Assembly (NCBI RefSeq): GCF_030268885.1 | Contig: NZ_BSSA01000008.1 | Span: forward strand, 236,745 to 300,744 | Direction of reading: 5' to 3' | DNA length: 64,000 bases | DNA from: Kitasatospora phosalacinea | Lineage (GTDB): Bacteria > Actinomycetota > Actinomycetes > Streptomycetales > Streptomycetaceae | Part shown: one piece after another, positions 1 to 9,205 of the stretch | Layout: the number at the start of each line of letters is the position of its first letter | How positions within the stretch are numbered: position 1 is the stretch's first letter | The notes under the pieces: model-generated | Databases searched by the model: none | The model's input: only the letters and a program-made list of their open reading frames with translations | Told to the model about the DNA's origin: nothing | Program-made: the position numbers and the translations under genes

Positions 1-63
1 TGCACCGTCACCGTCAGCAACCAACAGGCGGACCGCAAGCTGACCGGGCCGATCCACCGGTGA
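1..63 (+). CDS. 3' end of an unidentified gene (partial)
   Basis: The first 63 bases read as an open frame ending in TGA. Nineteen of the 20 sense codons end in G or C, as real genes here do. Only the last 20 residues are visible, ending KLTGPIHR, and they match nothing I recognise. The next gene starts 33 bases later with its own promoter box, so the two are probably separate transcription units. Confidence 0.5.
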   Translation, partial: CTVTVSNQQADRKLTGPIHR

Positions 64-84
64 CCGCGCCGCCCCGTCGGCCCG

Positions 85-90
85 TACGCT
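85..90 (+). promoter_or_regulatory. -10 box for a leaderless mRNA
   Basis: TACGCT ends 6 nt before the ATG at 97, and no Shine-Dalgarno sequence lies between. That spacing places the transcription start at or next to the start codon, the usual arrangement for leaderless genes in actinobacteria. Confidence 0.5.
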
Positions 91-96
91 GGGCGC

Positions 97-777
97 ATGG
101 TGAGTCTTGCGCAGGGTGAACGGGCCCGGTTGAGTCGGTTGTTGGCGGCGGCGGGGCCGGAGGGTCCGACGCTGTGCGAGGGGTGGGTGGCGCGGGACCT
201 GGCGGCGCACCTGGTGGTGCGGGAGGGGCGGCCGGACGCGGCGGCGGGAATCCGGGTGGGGGCGCTGGCGGGGTGGACGGAGCGGGTGCAGGGGAAGGTC
301 GCGGGGCGGGGGTACGAGGGGCTGGTGAAGTCGTTCCGCTCGGGGCCGCCGGCCTGGTCGCCGTTCAACCTGCCGGGGGTGGACGGCGCGGCGAACCTGG
401 TGGAGTTCTTCGTGCACGCGGAGGACGTCCGCCGCGCGGTGCCGTTCGAGCCGGAGCCGCTCTCGCCGGAGCTGGCGGAGGCGCTGTGGAAGCGGGTCCC
501 CGCGGTGGCCCGGTTCGGTGACGCGCGGGCGCCGCTCTCGTTGCGGCTGGTGCACCCGGACGGCCGGGAGGTCTCGGTGCGCCGGAGGGGCACGCCGGTG
601 GTGACGGTGCGCGGGGAGCCGGGCGAGCTGGTGCTGTTCCTGTACGGGCGGGGCGCCCGGGCCGCGGTGACGGCGGAGGGCGCGCCGGAGGCGGTGGCGA
701 CCCTGGCGCACGTGCTGCCGCTGCCCGACGCGGGCGCAGGCGCGGGCGCGGACGCGGGCACGGAGCCGGTGGCCTGA
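97..777 (+). CDS. TIGR03085-like metal-binding protein (MDMPI/DinB fold)
   Basis: 226 aa. The N-terminal half has the layout of the mycothiol-dependent maleylpyruvate isomerase/DinB superfamily: helices with CEGWVARDLAAHLVVRE at about residues 28-44, where the His and Glu are candidate metal ligands. HAEDVRR near residue 106 supplies a further His. The C-terminal Ala/Gly/Asp-rich tail (about residues 205-226) is low-complexity. This is the actinobacterial TIGR03085 type, whose substrate is unknown. The gene follows an upstream stop by 33 nt and appears to be expressed from a leaderless promoter. It sits two genes from hisF, as is common in Streptomyces, but nothing ties it to histidine synthesis. 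Confidence 0.75.
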   Translation: MVSLAQGERARLSRLLAAAGPEGPTLCEGWVARDLAAHLVVREGRPDAAAGIRVGALAGWTERVQGKVAGRGYEGLVKSFRSGPPAWSPFNLPGVDGAANLVEFFVHAEDVRRAVPFEPEPLSPELAEALWKRVPAVARFGDARAPLSLRLVHPDGREVSVRRRGTPVVTVRGEPGELVLFLYGRGARAAVTAEGAPEAVATLAHVLPLPDAGAGAGADAGTEPVA

Positions 778-862
778 CGGCGCGTCGGTCCGTTCGGTGC
801 GGTCGGTGGGTGTGCCAGCCTGGCCCCGGACCCCTCCCCCGCACCCCCAGGAGCGCACGACC

Positions 863-1627
863 ATGGTGAGCAGCGACTTCCGCCCCGGTTCGCCGAACTG
901 GATCGGCCTGGGCAGTGCGGACCTCGCCGAGTCCGAGCTGTTCTACGGTTCGCTGTTCGGCTGGGAGCTGGGCCCGCCCGGCCCGAACGGCTACGGCCTC
1001 TTCCGCAGCGCGGGCCGGACGGTGGCGGGGGTCGGCCCGCTGACGGAGGCGGAGCCGCTGCCCGCCTGGACGGTGCACTTCGCCGCGGCGGACGCGGCGC
1101 GGGTCGCCGCGGCGGCGGAGCGTTCGGGCGGCGCCGTCCGGGTCGGGCCCACCGAGGTGCCGGGGCAGGGCCGGTTCGTGCAGCTGACCGACCCGACGGG
1201 CGGCCGGTTCGCGGTGTGGGAGGCGGGCGGGACGGCCGGGCTGGAGGTGGTGGGCGAGCGGGGCGCGCTGTGCCGGGCGGAGCTGCACACCTCGGACCTG
1301 CCGGGGGCGCTGCGCTTCTACCGGGGCCTGTTCGGCTGGCGGAGCCGGGACTCGGACGTGCCGGGGGTGGAGTACGCGGTGCTGCGCCCGGCGGACGGCG
1401 AGGAGGAGTTCGGCGGGCTCACGGGCGTGCACCCGCGGGTGGACGTGGGCTGGCTGGTGCACTTCGCGGTGGCGGACGCGCTGCTGGCCACCGACGAGGT
1501 GCGGCGGCTGGGCGGGAGCGTGCTGGTGCCGCCGGAGCAGGTGCCGACGGTGGGCCGGATCGCGGTGCTGGCGGACCCGTTCGGCGCCCAGTTCGCGCTG
1601 CTGGAGCCGGAACCCCGGCGGCCGTGA
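863..1627 (+). CDS. VOC-family protein with two glyoxalase-like modules
   Basis: 254 aa. Two vicinal-oxygen-chelate modules lie in tandem. The first (about residues 8-125) has SADLAESELFYGSLFGWELG and the second (about 135-250) has TSDLPGALRFYRGLFGW. Each ends in a segment of the form DPxGxxFAxxE. VOC proteins bind a metal and act as isomerases, dioxygenases or antibiotic-binding proteins. The substrate cannot be told here, and paired modules of this kind are often annotated as glyoxalase/bleomycin-resistance proteins. I place the start at the ATG at 863, which has AGGAG 9 nt upstream. A longer in-frame reading from 797 lacks such a site. It is followed tail to tail by hisF. Confidence 0.8.
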   Translation: MVSSDFRPGSPNWIGLGSADLAESELFYGSLFGWELGPPGPNGYGLFRSAGRTVAGVGPLTEAEPLPAWTVHFAAADAARVAAAAERSGGAVRVGPTEVPGQGRFVQLTDPTGGRFAVWEAGGTAGLEVVGERGALCRAELHTSDLPGALRFYRGLFGWRSRDSDVPGVEYAVLRPADGEEEFGGLTGVHPRVDVGWLVHFAVADALLATDEVRRLGGSVLVPPEQVPTVGRIAVLADPFGAQFALLEPEPRRP

Positions 1628-1649
1628 GGGCGGGCCGCCGGGGAGGGCG

Positions 1650-2420
1650 TCAGCGGACGGGGTGCCCGGTGGCCCGGAGTTCGTCCTTGACCTGGCCGAT
1701 CGTCAGGTCGCCGAAGTGGAAGACGCTGGCGGCGAGGACCGCGTCGGCCCCGGCGTCGACCGCGGGGGCGAAGTCGGCGAGCTTCCCGGCGCCGCCGGAG
1801 GCGATGACCGGGATGGAGACGGCCTTGCGGGCGGCCCGGATCATCTCCAGGTCGTAGCCGTCCTTGGTGCCGTCGGCGTCCATCGAGTTGAGCAGGATCT
1901 CGCCCGCGCCGAGCTCGGCGGCGCGCACCGCCCACTCGACGGCGTCGATGCCGGTGCCGCGGCGGCCGCCGTGGGTGGTGACCTCGAAGCCGGAGGCGGT
2001 CTCGGTGCCCTCGGGGCAGCGGCGGGCGTCGACCGAGAGGACGAGGACCTGGCGGCCGAAGCGCCGGGCGATCTCGCGGACGAGTTCGGGGCGGGCGATG
2101 GCGGCGGTGTTGACGCCGACCTTGTCGGCCCCGGCGCGCAGCAGCCGGTCGACGTCCTCGACGGCGCGGACGCCGCCGCCGACGGTGAGCGGGATGAAGA
2201 CCTGCTCGGCGGTGCGGCGGACCACGTCGTAGGTGGTCTCGCGGGAGCCGGAGGAGGCGGTGATGTCGAGGAAGGTCAGCTCGTCGGCGCCCTGGGCGTC
2301 GTAGAGCTTGGCGAGTTCGACCGGGTCCCCGGCGTCGCGCAGGTTCTGGAAGTTGACGCCCTTGACGACGCGTCCGGCGTCCACGTCCAGGCAGGGGATG
2401 ACGCGTACTGCGAGTGTCAC
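1650..2420 (-). CDS. hisF: imidazole glycerol phosphate synthase, cyclase subunit HisF
   Basis: 256 aa, normal length. With the HisH glutaminase it condenses PRFAR and ammonia to imidazole glycerol phosphate and AICAR. The (beta/alpha)8 barrel shows the catalytic aspartates in [16 protein letters not shown] (near residue 12) and [12 protein letters not shown] (near residue 130), and phosphate-binding segments TVGGGVR and IASGGAG. The GTG start at 2418-2420 overlaps the ridA stop as GTGA, and the longer frame upstream is only the ridA region read in another frame. This is the last cistron of the his operon. It runs convergently into the VOC gene with a 22-nt gap. Confidence 0.97.
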   Translation of the reverse strand: MTLAVRVIPCLDVDAGRVVKGVNFQNLRDAGDPVELAKLYDAQGADELTFLDITASSGSRETTYDVVRRTAEQVFIPLTVGGGVRAVEDVDRLLRAGADKVGVNTAAIARPELVREIARRFGRQVLVLSVDARRCPEGTETASGFEVTTHGGRRGTGIDAVEWAVRAAELGAGEILLNSMDADGTKDGYDLEMIRAARKAVSIPVIASGGAGKLADFAPAVDAGADAVLAASVFHFGDLTIGQVKDELRATGHPVR

Positions 2421-2854
2421 TGCGGGATGCCTTCCAAAGTCCGGGCCAGGCCGGGCCGGTGGGCCTCGACCTCGACCTCGACCATCATCCGGGAGTCGGT
2501 CAGGCCCTGGACGACCACCATGGTGGTGACCGGGCGGACCGCGTCGAAGAGTTCCTTGTGCGCGCGGCCGACCTCGTCGCAGTCCCGGACGTGGGTGAGG
2601 TACATCCGGGTGCGGACCACGTCGGCGGCGGTGAGTCCGTGGCGGGCGAGCGCGTCGAGGGCGACCGCGAAGGCGGCCAGCGTCTGTTCGTACGGGTCGC
2701 CCTCGTGGACGGGGACGCCGTCGTCGTAGGCGGTGCACCCCGCGACCAGGACGAAGTCCCCGGCCACCACCGCCCGGGAGAATCCGTACTGGTCCTCGTA
2801 GGGGGACTCGCCGGACGTGCGGGCGGTGGTGGGTGCCGGGGTCTCGTCGGTCAT
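2417..2854 (-). CDS. RidA-family (YjgF/YER057c/UK114) protein
   Basis: 145 aa. RidA proteins hydrolyse reactive enamine/imine intermediates released by PLP enzymes, or act in related deaminations. Family features are [14 protein letters not shown] near the N-terminus, [15 protein letters not shown] in the middle and a [20 protein letters not shown]-terminal strand. The Arg in VRTRMYL matches the conserved substrate-binding Arg of the family. It is translationally coupled on both sides: its ATG overlaps the priA stop (ATGA) and its TGA overlaps the hisF start. That position inside the his operon suggests a housekeeping role linked to histidine synthesis, such as clearing a reactive by-product. 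The specific substrate is not known. Confidence 0.85.
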   Translation of the reverse strand: MTDETPAPTTARTSGESPYEDQYGFSRAVVAGDFVLVAGCTAYDDGVPVHEGDPYEQTLAAFAVALDALARHGLTAADVVRTRMYLTHVRDCDEVGRAHKELFDAVRPVTTMVVVQGLTDSRMMVEVEVEAHRPGLARTLEGIPQ

Positions 2855-3579
2855 CGGGACACAGCCTCCAGGGCCTCTTCGAGGGTGAACTTCTGCTCGT
2901 AGAGCGCCTTCCCCACGATCGAGCCCTCGACGCCCTCCGGTACCAGGGTGGCGATGGCGCGCAGGTCGTCGAGCGACGACACGCCGCCGGAGGCGACGAC
3001 GGGCTTGTCGGTGGCGGCGCAGACGTCGCGCAGCAGCTGCAGGTTGGGGCCGGTCAGGGTGCCGTCGCGGTTGACGTCGGTGACCACGTAGCGGGCGCAG
3101 CCCTCGGCGTCGAGGCGGGCCAGCACGTCGTAGAGCTGGCCGCCGTCGCGGGTCCAGCCGCGGCCGCGCAGGGTGGTGCCGACCACGTCGAGGCCGACGG
3201 CGATCTTGTCGCCGTGCTCGGCGATGACCTTGGCGACCCACTCGGGGCTCTCCAGGGCGGCGGTGCCGAGGTTGACCCGGGTGCAGCCGGTGGCGAGGGC
3301 CGCGGCGAGCGACTCGTCGTCGCGGATGCCGCCGGACAGCTCGACCTTGATGTCGAGGCGGCCGGTGACCTCGCGGAGCAGCTCGCGGTTGCTGCCGGTG
3401 CCGAAGGCGGCGTCGAGGTCGACCAGGTGCAGCCACTCGGCGCCGGCGTTCTGCCAGGCGAGGGCGGCGGCGAGCGGCTCGCCGAAGGAGGTCTCGGTGC
3501 CGGAGGCGCCCTTGACCAGGCGGACCGCCTGGCCGTCGCGGACGTCGACGGCGGGCAGCAGTTCGAGGCGGTTGGTCAT
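2851..3579 (-). CDS. priA: bifunctional HisA/TrpF isomerase PriA
   Basis: 242 aa. It catalyses the Amadori rearrangement of ProFAR to PRFAR in histidine synthesis. In actinobacteria lacking a separate trpF it also converts phosphoribosyl-anthranilate in tryptophan synthesis. The barrel has [18 protein letters not shown] near the start (general base Asp at about residue 12), [10 protein letters not shown], and [11 protein letters not shown] with the second catalytic Asp. It shows the Streptomyces PriA pattern, but dual function is inferred from lineage rather than proved. It overlaps ridA by 4 nt and lies 22 nt downstream of hisH. Confidence 0.93.
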   Translation of the reverse strand: MTNRLELLPAVDVRDGQAVRLVKGASGTETSFGEPLAAALAWQNAGAEWLHLVDLDAAFGTGSNRELLREVTGRLDIKVELSGGIRDDESLAAALATGCTRVNLGTAALESPEWVAKVIAEHGDKIAVGLDVVGTTLRGRGWTRDGGQLYDVLARLDAEGCARYVVTDVNRDGTLTGPNLQLLRDVCAATDKPVVASGGVSSLDDLRAIATLVPEGVEGSIVGKALYEQKFTLEEALEAVSR

Positions 3580-3601
3580 GTTCTGAAGGACTCTTCCGTC
3601 G

Positions 3602-4237
3602 TCAGAGGGTGTCGACCCAGTTGGTCAGCAGGGCGGCTCCGGCGTCGCCGGACTTCTCGGGGTGGAACTGGGTGGCCCACAGCGGGCCGTTCTCCACGGC
3701 GGCGACGAACGGCTGCCCGTGGGTGGCCCAGGTCACCCTGGGGGCGCGGATCTTCTCGGAGTGGGTCTCCAGCACCCAGTGCCGCACGCCGTAGGAGTGG
3801 ACGAAGTAGAACCGGGTCTCCGGGTCCATCCCGGCGAACATCCGGCTGCCCTCGGGGGCGTCGACGGTGTTCCAGCCCATGTGCGGGACGATCGGGGCGT
3901 CCAGCGGCTCGACCACGCCGGGCCACTCGTCGCACCCGGCGGTCTCGACGCCGTGCTCGACGCCCTTCTCGAACAGGATCTGCATGCCGACGCAGATGCC
4001 GAGCACCGGTCGGCCGCCGGCCAGTCGGCGCCCGATGACCTGCTCGCCGCGGACGGCCCTCAGGCCGCGCATGCACGCCTCGAAGGCGCCGACGCCGGGC
4101 ACCAGCAGCCCGTCGGCGTCCAGCGCCTCCTGGAAGTTCGAGGTGACGGTGACGGTGGCGCCGGTGCGCTCGACCGCGCGCTGGGCGGAGCGCAGGTTGC
4201 CGGAGCCGTAGTCCAGCACCACGACGTTCTTGGACAT
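3602..4237 (-). CDS. hisH: imidazole glycerol phosphate synthase, glutaminase subunit HisH
   Basis: 211 aa. This class-I glutamine amidotransferase supplies ammonia to HisF. It starts [13 protein letters not shown], carries the nucleophilic cysteine in LGICVGMQ, and has the C-terminal His-Glu pair in [12 protein letters not shown]. The ATG at 4235-4237 has an upstream GGAGACCGCGAG sequence 3-10 nt away. A longer frame would run into the preceding small gene. It lies 11 nt downstream of the 47-aa membrane-protein gene. Confidence 0.95.
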   Translation of the reverse strand: MSKNVVVLDYGSGNLRSAQRAVERTGATVTVTSNFQEALDADGLLVPGVGAFEACMRGLRAVRGEQVIGRRLAGGRPVLGICVGMQILFEKGVEHGVETAGCDEWPGVVEPLDAPIVPHMGWNTVDAPEGSRMFAGMDPETRFYFVHSYGVRHWVLETHSEKIRAPRVTWATHGQPFVAAVENGPLWATQFHPEKSGDAGAALLTNWVDTL

Positions 4238-4248
4238 CTCGCGGTCTC

Positions 4249-4392
4249 CTAGTAGCGCATGATGCCGGCGGCCAGGCACATGGCCGAGGCGAAGCCGAGG
4301 ACGAGGATGACGCTCTTGGGCTTCTCCTGCTTCCAGAACGACCAGACGCCGGCCGCGAAGAAGATCCCGAGGAAGATCAGGACGGAGGCCAT
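4249..4392 (-). CDS. 47-aa membrane protein inside the his operon
   Basis: [17 protein letters not shown] opens a first hydrophobic helix (about residues 3-18). A basic/polar turn FWKQEKPKS follows, then a second helix (about 24-43), then MRY and a TAG stop. It is thus a two-helix hairpin membrane protein. The ATG overlaps the hisB stop by one base (TGATG), so translation is coupled, and hisH starts 11 nt after it. It has no histidine-pathway motif. Small open frames at this position are, from memory, present in other Streptomyces his operons. Function unknown. Confidence 0.8.
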   Translation of the reverse strand: MASVLIFLGIFFAAGVWSFWKQEKPKSVILVLGFASAMCLAAGIMRY

Positions 4393-4985
4393 CAGAGCGC
4401 GCCCTTGGTCGACGGCAGGATGCCCGCGGCGCGCGGGTCGCGCTCGGAGGCGTAGCGCAGCGCCCGGGCGAGCGCCTTGAACTGGCACTCGACGATGTGG
4501 TGGGCGTTGCGGCCGTACGGCACGTGCACGTGCAGGGCGACCTGGGCCTGGGCGACGAAGGACTCCAGGATGTGCCGGGTCATCGTGGTGTCGTAGGAGC
4601 CGATCATCGGGGCGATGTTCTCGGGCTCGGTGTGCACCAGGTACGGGCGGCCGGAGAGGTCGACGGTGACCTGGGCGAGCGACTCGTCCAGCGGGACGGT
4701 GCAGTTGCCGAAGCGGTAGATGCCGACCTTGTCGCCGAGCGCCTGCCTGAAGGCGGCGCCGAGCGCGAGGGCGGTGTCCTCGATGGTGTGGTGGGTGTCG
4801 ATGTGCAGGTCGCCCTCGGTCTTGACGGTGAGGTCGAAGAGGCCGTGGCGGCCGAGCTGGTCGAGCATGTGGTCGTAGAACCCGACGCCCGTGGAGACGT
4901 CCGTCTTGCCGGTTCCGTCGAGGTCGATCTCGACCAGGACGGAGGTCTCCTTGGTGGTGCGTTCGACGCGGCCGATGCGGGACAT
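4392..4985 (-). CDS. hisB: imidazoleglycerol-phosphate dehydratase HisB
   Basis: 197 aa, the monofunctional dehydratase length with no phosphatase domain. It removes water from IGP to give imidazole acetol phosphate. The Mn-binding histidine motifs are visible: [33 protein letters not shown], and [18 protein letters not shown] near the C-terminus. The start is an ATG preceded 6 nt earlier by the hisC stop. It is coupled to the 47-aa gene downstream. Confidence 0.97.
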   Translation of the reverse strand: MSRIGRVERTTKETSVLVEIDLDGTGKTDVSTGVGFYDHMLDQLGRHGLFDLTVKTEGDLHIDTHHTIEDTALALGAAFRQALGDKVGIYRFGNCTVPLDESLAQVTVDLSGRPYLVHTEPENIAPMIGSYDTTMTRHILESFVAQAQVALHVHVPYGRNAHHIVECQFKALARALRYASERDPRAAGILPSTKGAL

Positions 4986-4991
4986 GCGGGG

Positions 4992-6092
4992 TTACAGCTC
5001 CTTGCTCACGGTGGAGACGGCGCTCAGGAAGGCGTCGTTCTCGGCGGGGGTGCCGGCGGTGACGCGCAGCCAGCCGGGGACGCCGTTGTCGCGGATCAGC
5101 ACGCCCTGGTCGAGGATCGCCCGCCACACCGCGTGGGTGTCGGCGAAGCGGCCGAACTGGACGAAGTTGGCGTCGGACTCGGTGACCTCGAAGCCGAGCC
5201 CGCGCAGGGCGCGCACCACCCGGTCGCGCTCCGACTTCAGCCGGTCGACGTAGCCGAGCAGGGTGTCGGTGTGCTCCAGGCAGGCCAGCGCGGTGGCCTG
5301 GGTGACGGCCGACAGGTGGTAGGGCAGCCGGACCAGCTGCACCGCGTCCACCACGGCCGGGTCGGCGGCGAGGTAGCCGAGCCGCAGCCCGGCCGCGCCG
5401 AACGCCTTGGACATGGTGCGGGAGACCACCAGGTTCGGGCGGCCCTCCAGCAGCGGCAGCAGCGAGGCGCGGTGCGAGAACTCGACGTACGCCTCGTCGA
5501 CGACCACCATGCTGGGCCCGGCGGCCTGCGCGGCCTCGTACAGGGCGAGCACGGTCTCGGCCTCGACGGCGGTGCCGGTCGGGTTGTTCGGCGAGCAGAC
5601 GAACACCACGTCCGGGCGCAGCTCGGCGATGGCCGCGCGGGCCGCGTCCACGTCGATGGTGAAGTCGGCGTTGCGCGGGCCGGAGACCCAGCCGGTGCCG
5701 GTGCCGCGGGCGATCAGGGCGTGCATCGAGTACGAGGGCTCGAAGCCGATCGCGGTGCGGCCGGGCCCGCCGAAGGTCTGCAGCAGCTGCTGGAGCACCT
5801 CGTTGGAGCCGTTGGCGGCCCACACCTGCTCGGCGCCGACGGCGAAGCCGGTGGTGTCGGTGAGGTACTTCGCCAGGCCGGTGCGCAGCTCGACCGCGTC
5901 CCGGTCCGGGTAGCGGTTGAGGTTCCGGGCGGCCTCGGCGACCCGCTCGGCGATCCGGGCGACCAGCGGCTCGGGCAGCGGGTACGGGTTCTCGTTGGTG
6001 TTGAGCTGGACGGGCACGTCCAACTGCGGTGCGCCGTAAGGGGACTGGCCGCGCAGCTCGTCCCGGACGGGGAGGTCGTCGATCTTCGTCAC
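4992..6092 (-). CDS. hisC: histidinol-phosphate aminotransferase HisC
   Basis: 366 aa. This PLP-dependent fold-type I enzyme makes histidinol phosphate from imidazole acetol phosphate and glutamate. It shows [13 protein letters not shown] near the N-terminus, [11 protein letters not shown] (cofactor-site Asn), VVDEAYVEF (Asp contacting the PLP ring nitrogen), and [17 protein letters not shown] with the Schiff-base Lys. The GTG start at 6090-6092 overlaps the hisD stop (GTGA). The next gene, hisB, starts 6 nt after its stop. Confidence 0.96.
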   Translation of the reverse strand: MTKIDDLPVRDELRGQSPYGAPQLDVPVQLNTNENPYPLPEPLVARIAERVAEAARNLNRYPDRDAVELRTGLAKYLTDTTGFAVGAEQVWAANGSNEVLQQLLQTFGGPGRTAIGFEPSYSMHALIARGTGTGWVSGPRNADFTIDVDAARAAIAELRPDVVFVCSPNNPTGTAVEAETVLALYEAAQAAGPSMVVVDEAYVEFSHRASLLPLLEGRPNLVVSRTMSKAFGAAGLRLGYLAADPAVVDAVQLVRLPYHLSAVTQATALACLEHTDTLLGYVDRLKSERDRVVRALRGLGFEVTESDANFVQFGRFADTHAVWRAILDQGVLIRDNGVPGWLRVTAGTPAENDAFLSAVSTVSKEL

Positions 6093-7396
6093 GTGCCGGG
6101 AACCGTCCAGTCGAATCGGGCCTTGATGGCGTCGCCGTGGCCGGGCAGGTCCTCGGCCTCGGACAGGTTGACCACGTGCGCGGCGATCCCGGCCAGCGCC
6201 TCGCGGTCGTACTCGACGACCTGGACGCCGCGCAGGAAGGTCTGCACGGACAGGCCGGAGGAGTGGCAGGCGCAGCCGCCGGTGGGCAGCACGTGGTTGG
6301 AGCCGGCCGCGTAGTCGCCCAGCGAGACGGGGGTGAAGCGGCCGAGGAAGATCGCGCCCGCGTTGCGGACCCGCTCGGAGACGGCGTGCGGGTCGGCGGT
6401 CTGGATCTCCAGGTGCTCGGCGGCGTAGGCGTTGACCACGGCCAGGCCCTGCTCCAGGTCGTCGACCAGGATGATCCCGGACTGCGGGCCGCCGAGCGCC
6501 TCGGCCACCCGCTCGGAGTGCCGGGTGCGGGCGACCTGCGCCTTCAGCTCGGCCTCCACCGCGTCGGCCAGCAGCGGCGAGGCGGTGACCAGCACGGAGC
6601 CGGAGGTGGGGCCGTGCTCGGCCTGGCTGATCAGGTCGGCGGCGACCTCCGCGGCGTCCGCGGTGTCGTCGGCGAGGACCATGATCTCGGTCGGGCCGGC
6701 CTCCGAGTCGATGCCGATCCGGCCCGCGAACAGACGCTTGGCGGCGGCGACGTAGATGTTGCCGGGGCCGGTGACCAGGTTGACCGGCGCGCACTCCTCG
6801 GTGCCGAGGGCGAACATCGCCACCGCCTGGGCGCCGCCGACCGCGTAGACCTCGTCGACGCCGAGCAGCGCGCAGGCGGCCAGGATGGTCGGGTGGACGC
6901 GGCCGCCGAACGCCTTCTGCGGCGGGGAGGTGACGGCGATCCCGGCCACCCCGGCCTCCTGGGCGGGCACCACGTTCATCACCACGGAGGACGGGTAGAC
7001 GGCGAGGCCGCCGGGCACGTACAGGCCGACCCGGTCGACCGGCACCCAGCGCTGGGTGACGGTGCCGCCGGGCACCACCCGCGTGGTGTGCCCGACCCGG
7101 CGCTGGTCGGCGTGGACGGCGCGGGCGCGGCGGATCGACTCCTCCAGGGCGGCGCGGACCTTCGGGTCCAGCTGCTCCAGCGCCTCGGCGATCTGCCCGG
7201 CCGGGACGCGGGTCGACTCCAGCCGGACGCCGTCGAAGCGCTCGGTGATCTCGATCAGCGCCGCGACCCCGCGATGGCGCACGTCCTCCGCGATCGGCCG
7301 GACCTTCTCCAGGGCGGCTTCGACGTCGAACTCGGCACGGGGCAGCACGTCGCGCGGGTCCGTGGAGGAGCCGCGGAGGTCGATTCGAGAGATCAC
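6089..7396 (-). CDS. hisD: histidinol dehydrogenase HisD
   Basis: 435 aa. This Zn- and NAD-dependent enzyme oxidises L-histidinol to histidine in two steps. Typical segments are [60 protein letters not shown], and [18 protein letters not shown] at the active-site end. The GTG start at 7394-7396 has no Shine-Dalgarno site but a TACACT box 7 nt upstream, so the operon is probably transcribed from here as a leaderless mRNA. It is the first his cistron. hisG, hisE, hisI and the histidinol phosphatase gene are not in this window. Confidence 0.97.
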   Translation of the reverse strand: MISRIDLRGSSTDPRDVLPRAEFDVEAALEKVRPIAEDVRHRGVAALIEITERFDGVRLESTRVPAGQIAEALEQLDPKVRAALEESIRRARAVHADQRRVGHTTRVVPGGTVTQRWVPVDRVGLYVPGGLAVYPSSVVMNVVPAQEAGVAGIAVTSPPQKAFGGRVHPTILAACALLGVDEVYAVGGAQAVAMFALGTEECAPVNLVTGPGNIYVAAAKRLFAGRIGIDSEAGPTEIMVLADDTADAAEVAADLISQAEHGPTSGSVLVTASPLLADAVEAELKAQVARTRHSERVAEALGGPQSGIILVDDLEQGLAVVNAYAAEHLEIQTADPHAVSERVRNAGAIFLGRFTPVSLGDYAAGSNHVLPTGGCACHSSGLSVQTFLRGVQVVEYDREALAGIAAHVVNLSEAEDLPGHGDAIKARFDWTVPGT

Positions 7397-7403
7397 AGGC
7401 CCA

Positions 7404-7409
7404 AGTGTA
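7404..7409 (-). promoter_or_regulatory. -10 box of the his operon promoter (leaderless type)
   Basis: On the minus strand TACACT ends 7 nt before the hisD GTG, with no ribosome-binding site between. No T-box or His-codon leader peptide is visible, so attenuation is not indicated. Confidence 0.5.
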
Positions 7410-7490
7410 AGGAGTGGCGAAAAGCGACAGCCCGGCATTTCAGTCCGTGATACGAAGGGTGAGACGGAACCAAGATCATCAGGGGGAGCG

Positions 7491-9143
7491 GTGGAGCAGG
7501 CGCCGGACGACTGGACCGACACCGAGCGCGGCCTGTGGGACGCCTTCCGGCACGGCGAGGTGTACGACCTGCGGGCCGGGGACGGGCCCGCCGAACTGCT
7601 GCTGCCCGCCCCCGCCGGGCAGGCCGTGCGCCCCGACGGCGAGGGCCTCGGCCCCGACGACCCGTTCACCGCCGCCGCGTGGGGCCCGGAGCGCACCGTC
7701 CGCGCCGAGGTGATCGCCCGGCTGCTGCTGCACGGCCCGGAGGCCGCCCCCGGCAAGGTCACCGCGCTCAAGCTCACCGGCGCCCGGATCACCGGCGAGT
7801 TCACCCTGGCGGGCGGCCGGATCGGCTGCTACGTCGAGTTCCAGCTCTGCCGCTTCGAACGCAAGCTGCTGCTCTCCGAGGCCACCGCGGGCACCCTGCG
7901 GATCGTCTCCTGCGCCCTCCCCCGGCTGGAGGCGTCCCGGCTGGCCAGCGAGGGCGACGTCCACCTCGCCCGCTGCGGCATACCCGGCGGCATCCGCCTC
8001 ACCGACGCCCGGATCGGCACCGACCTGCTGCTCAACCAGACCGCCGTCGGCCCCGACGCGTACGGGCGGGCGGTCTCCGCCGACGGGATCGCGATCAACC
8101 AGGACTGCGAGGCCGAGCGCCTCGACCTGCTGGGCGAGCTCAGCCTGCGCTCGGCCCGGATCGGCGGCCGCCTCTCGCTGCGCGGCGGCTCGCTGCGGGC
8201 CGTCGGCGCCCACAACCCGAACGCGCTCAACGCGGCCCGGATCACCGTCGGCCACACCCTGTACCTGTCGGGTTCCGAGGACGCCAACTGGACGGGCTCG
8301 CGCAGCGTCTACGGCTCCGGCTACGGCGAGTCCACCTTCACCGGCGACCACGGGGACACCACCCACACGCCGTTCCGCTCCTGGGGCAAGGTCCGGCTCT
8401 CCGACGGGCGCTTCGACAACGCCTGCCTGATCACCGGCGCCGAGTTCCACCTCGGCGAGGGCGAGGAGCTCGCGCTCAGCCGGATCCAGACCCCCGAGCT
8501 CCGCTTCACCTGCGACACCCCGCCCACCGGCACCGTCAGCCTCAACCGGGCCCGGATCGGCAACCTGGTCGACGCCCCCTCCGCCTGGCCCACCGAGCAC
8601 CACGTCTCGCTGACCGGCTTCAGCTACGAGTCGCTCCGCCCCGCCGTGCCCTTCCCGCTGGAGCGCCGGATCGCCTGGGTCGACTCCGGCCAGGAGTTCC
8701 GCCCCGAGGCGTACGAGCAGCTCGCCGCCGCCCTGCGCCGCGACGGCGCCGACGAGGACGCCCGCACCGTCCTGTACGCCAAGCAGCGCCGCCGCCGCCG
8801 CACCCTGCCGCTGCCCGGCCGGCTCTGGGGCCACCTCCAGGACGCCGCCGTCGGCTACGGCTACCGCCCCGGCCGGGCCGCCACCTGGCTGGTCCTCGCC
8901 TGGCTGCTCGGCACCGCCTACTTCGCCGAACACAGGCCCGCGCCGGTCAAGCCGGACGAGTCCGTGCTGTGGAACCCGGCCCTGTACGCGGCCGGCAAGG
9001 TCCTCCCGCTGATCGACCTCGGCCAGAACGGCTGGAACCCCGACCGCCCCGGCCAGTGGGTCGCCACCGCCCTCGTGCTGACCGGCTGGGTGCTCGCCAC
9101 CACCGCCGTCGCGGGCGTCACCAGGCTGCTCCAGCGCGGCTGA
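7491..9143 (+). CDS. membrane-anchored protein with a repetitive beta-helix-like domain
   Basis: 550 aa, function unknown. Residues of about 90-390 form irregular repeats around alternating LxL/xI patterns, such as [37 protein letters not shown] and RARIGNLVD. These resemble a right-handed beta-helix or pentapeptide-like stack. The C-terminus has two hydrophobic helices (about residues 465-485 and 522-545), so the large domain is probably tethered to the membrane. Streptomyces orthologues next to hisD are often labelled oxidoreductase, but I see no cofactor motif to support that. The GTG start at 7491 follows AGGGGGA at 7481-7487. It is transcribed divergently from hisD. Confidence 0.7.
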   Translation: MEQAPDDWTDTERGLWDAFRHGEVYDLRAGDGPAELLLPAPAGQAVRPDGEGLGPDDPFTAAAWGPERTVRAEVIARLLLHGPEAAPGKVTALKLTGARITGEFTLAGGRIGCYVEFQLCRFERKLLLSEATAGTLRIVSCALPRLEASRLASEGDVHLARCGIPGGIRLTDARIGTDLLLNQTAVGPDAYGRAVSADGIAINQDCEAERLDLLGELSLRSARIGGRLSLRGGSLRAVGAHNPNALNAARITVGHTLYLSGSEDANWTGSRSVYGSGYGESTFTGDHGDTTHTPFRSWGKVRLSDGRFDNACLITGAEFHLGEGEELALSRIQTPELRFTCDTPPTGTVSLNRARIGNLVDAPSAWPTEHHVSLTGFSYESLRPAVPFPLERRIAWVDSGQEFRPEAYEQLAAALRRDGADEDARTVLYAKQRRRRRTLPLPGRLWGHLQDAAVGYGYRPGRAATWLVLAWLLGTAYFAEHRPAPVKPDESVLWNPALYAAGKVLPLIDLGQNGWNPDRPGQWVATALVLTGWVLATTAVAGVTRLLQRG

Positions 9144-9192
9144 CGCCCCCGGCCGGGGACGAACTGCGGCGCGGCGGCGGCCCGCCGCCAAC

Positions 9193-9198
9193 TACGCT
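9193..9198 (+). promoter_or_regulatory. -10 box for a leaderless mRNA
   Basis: TACGCT ends 7 nt before the GTG at 9206 and no Shine-Dalgarno sequence is present. Confidence 0.45.
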
Positions 9199-9205
9199 GT
9201 CCGCC

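Noticed and set aside
7404..7490. Histidine attenuator or T-box before hisD
   Set aside because: The transcript appears to start at the hisD codon itself, and no His-codon run or T-box sequence is present.
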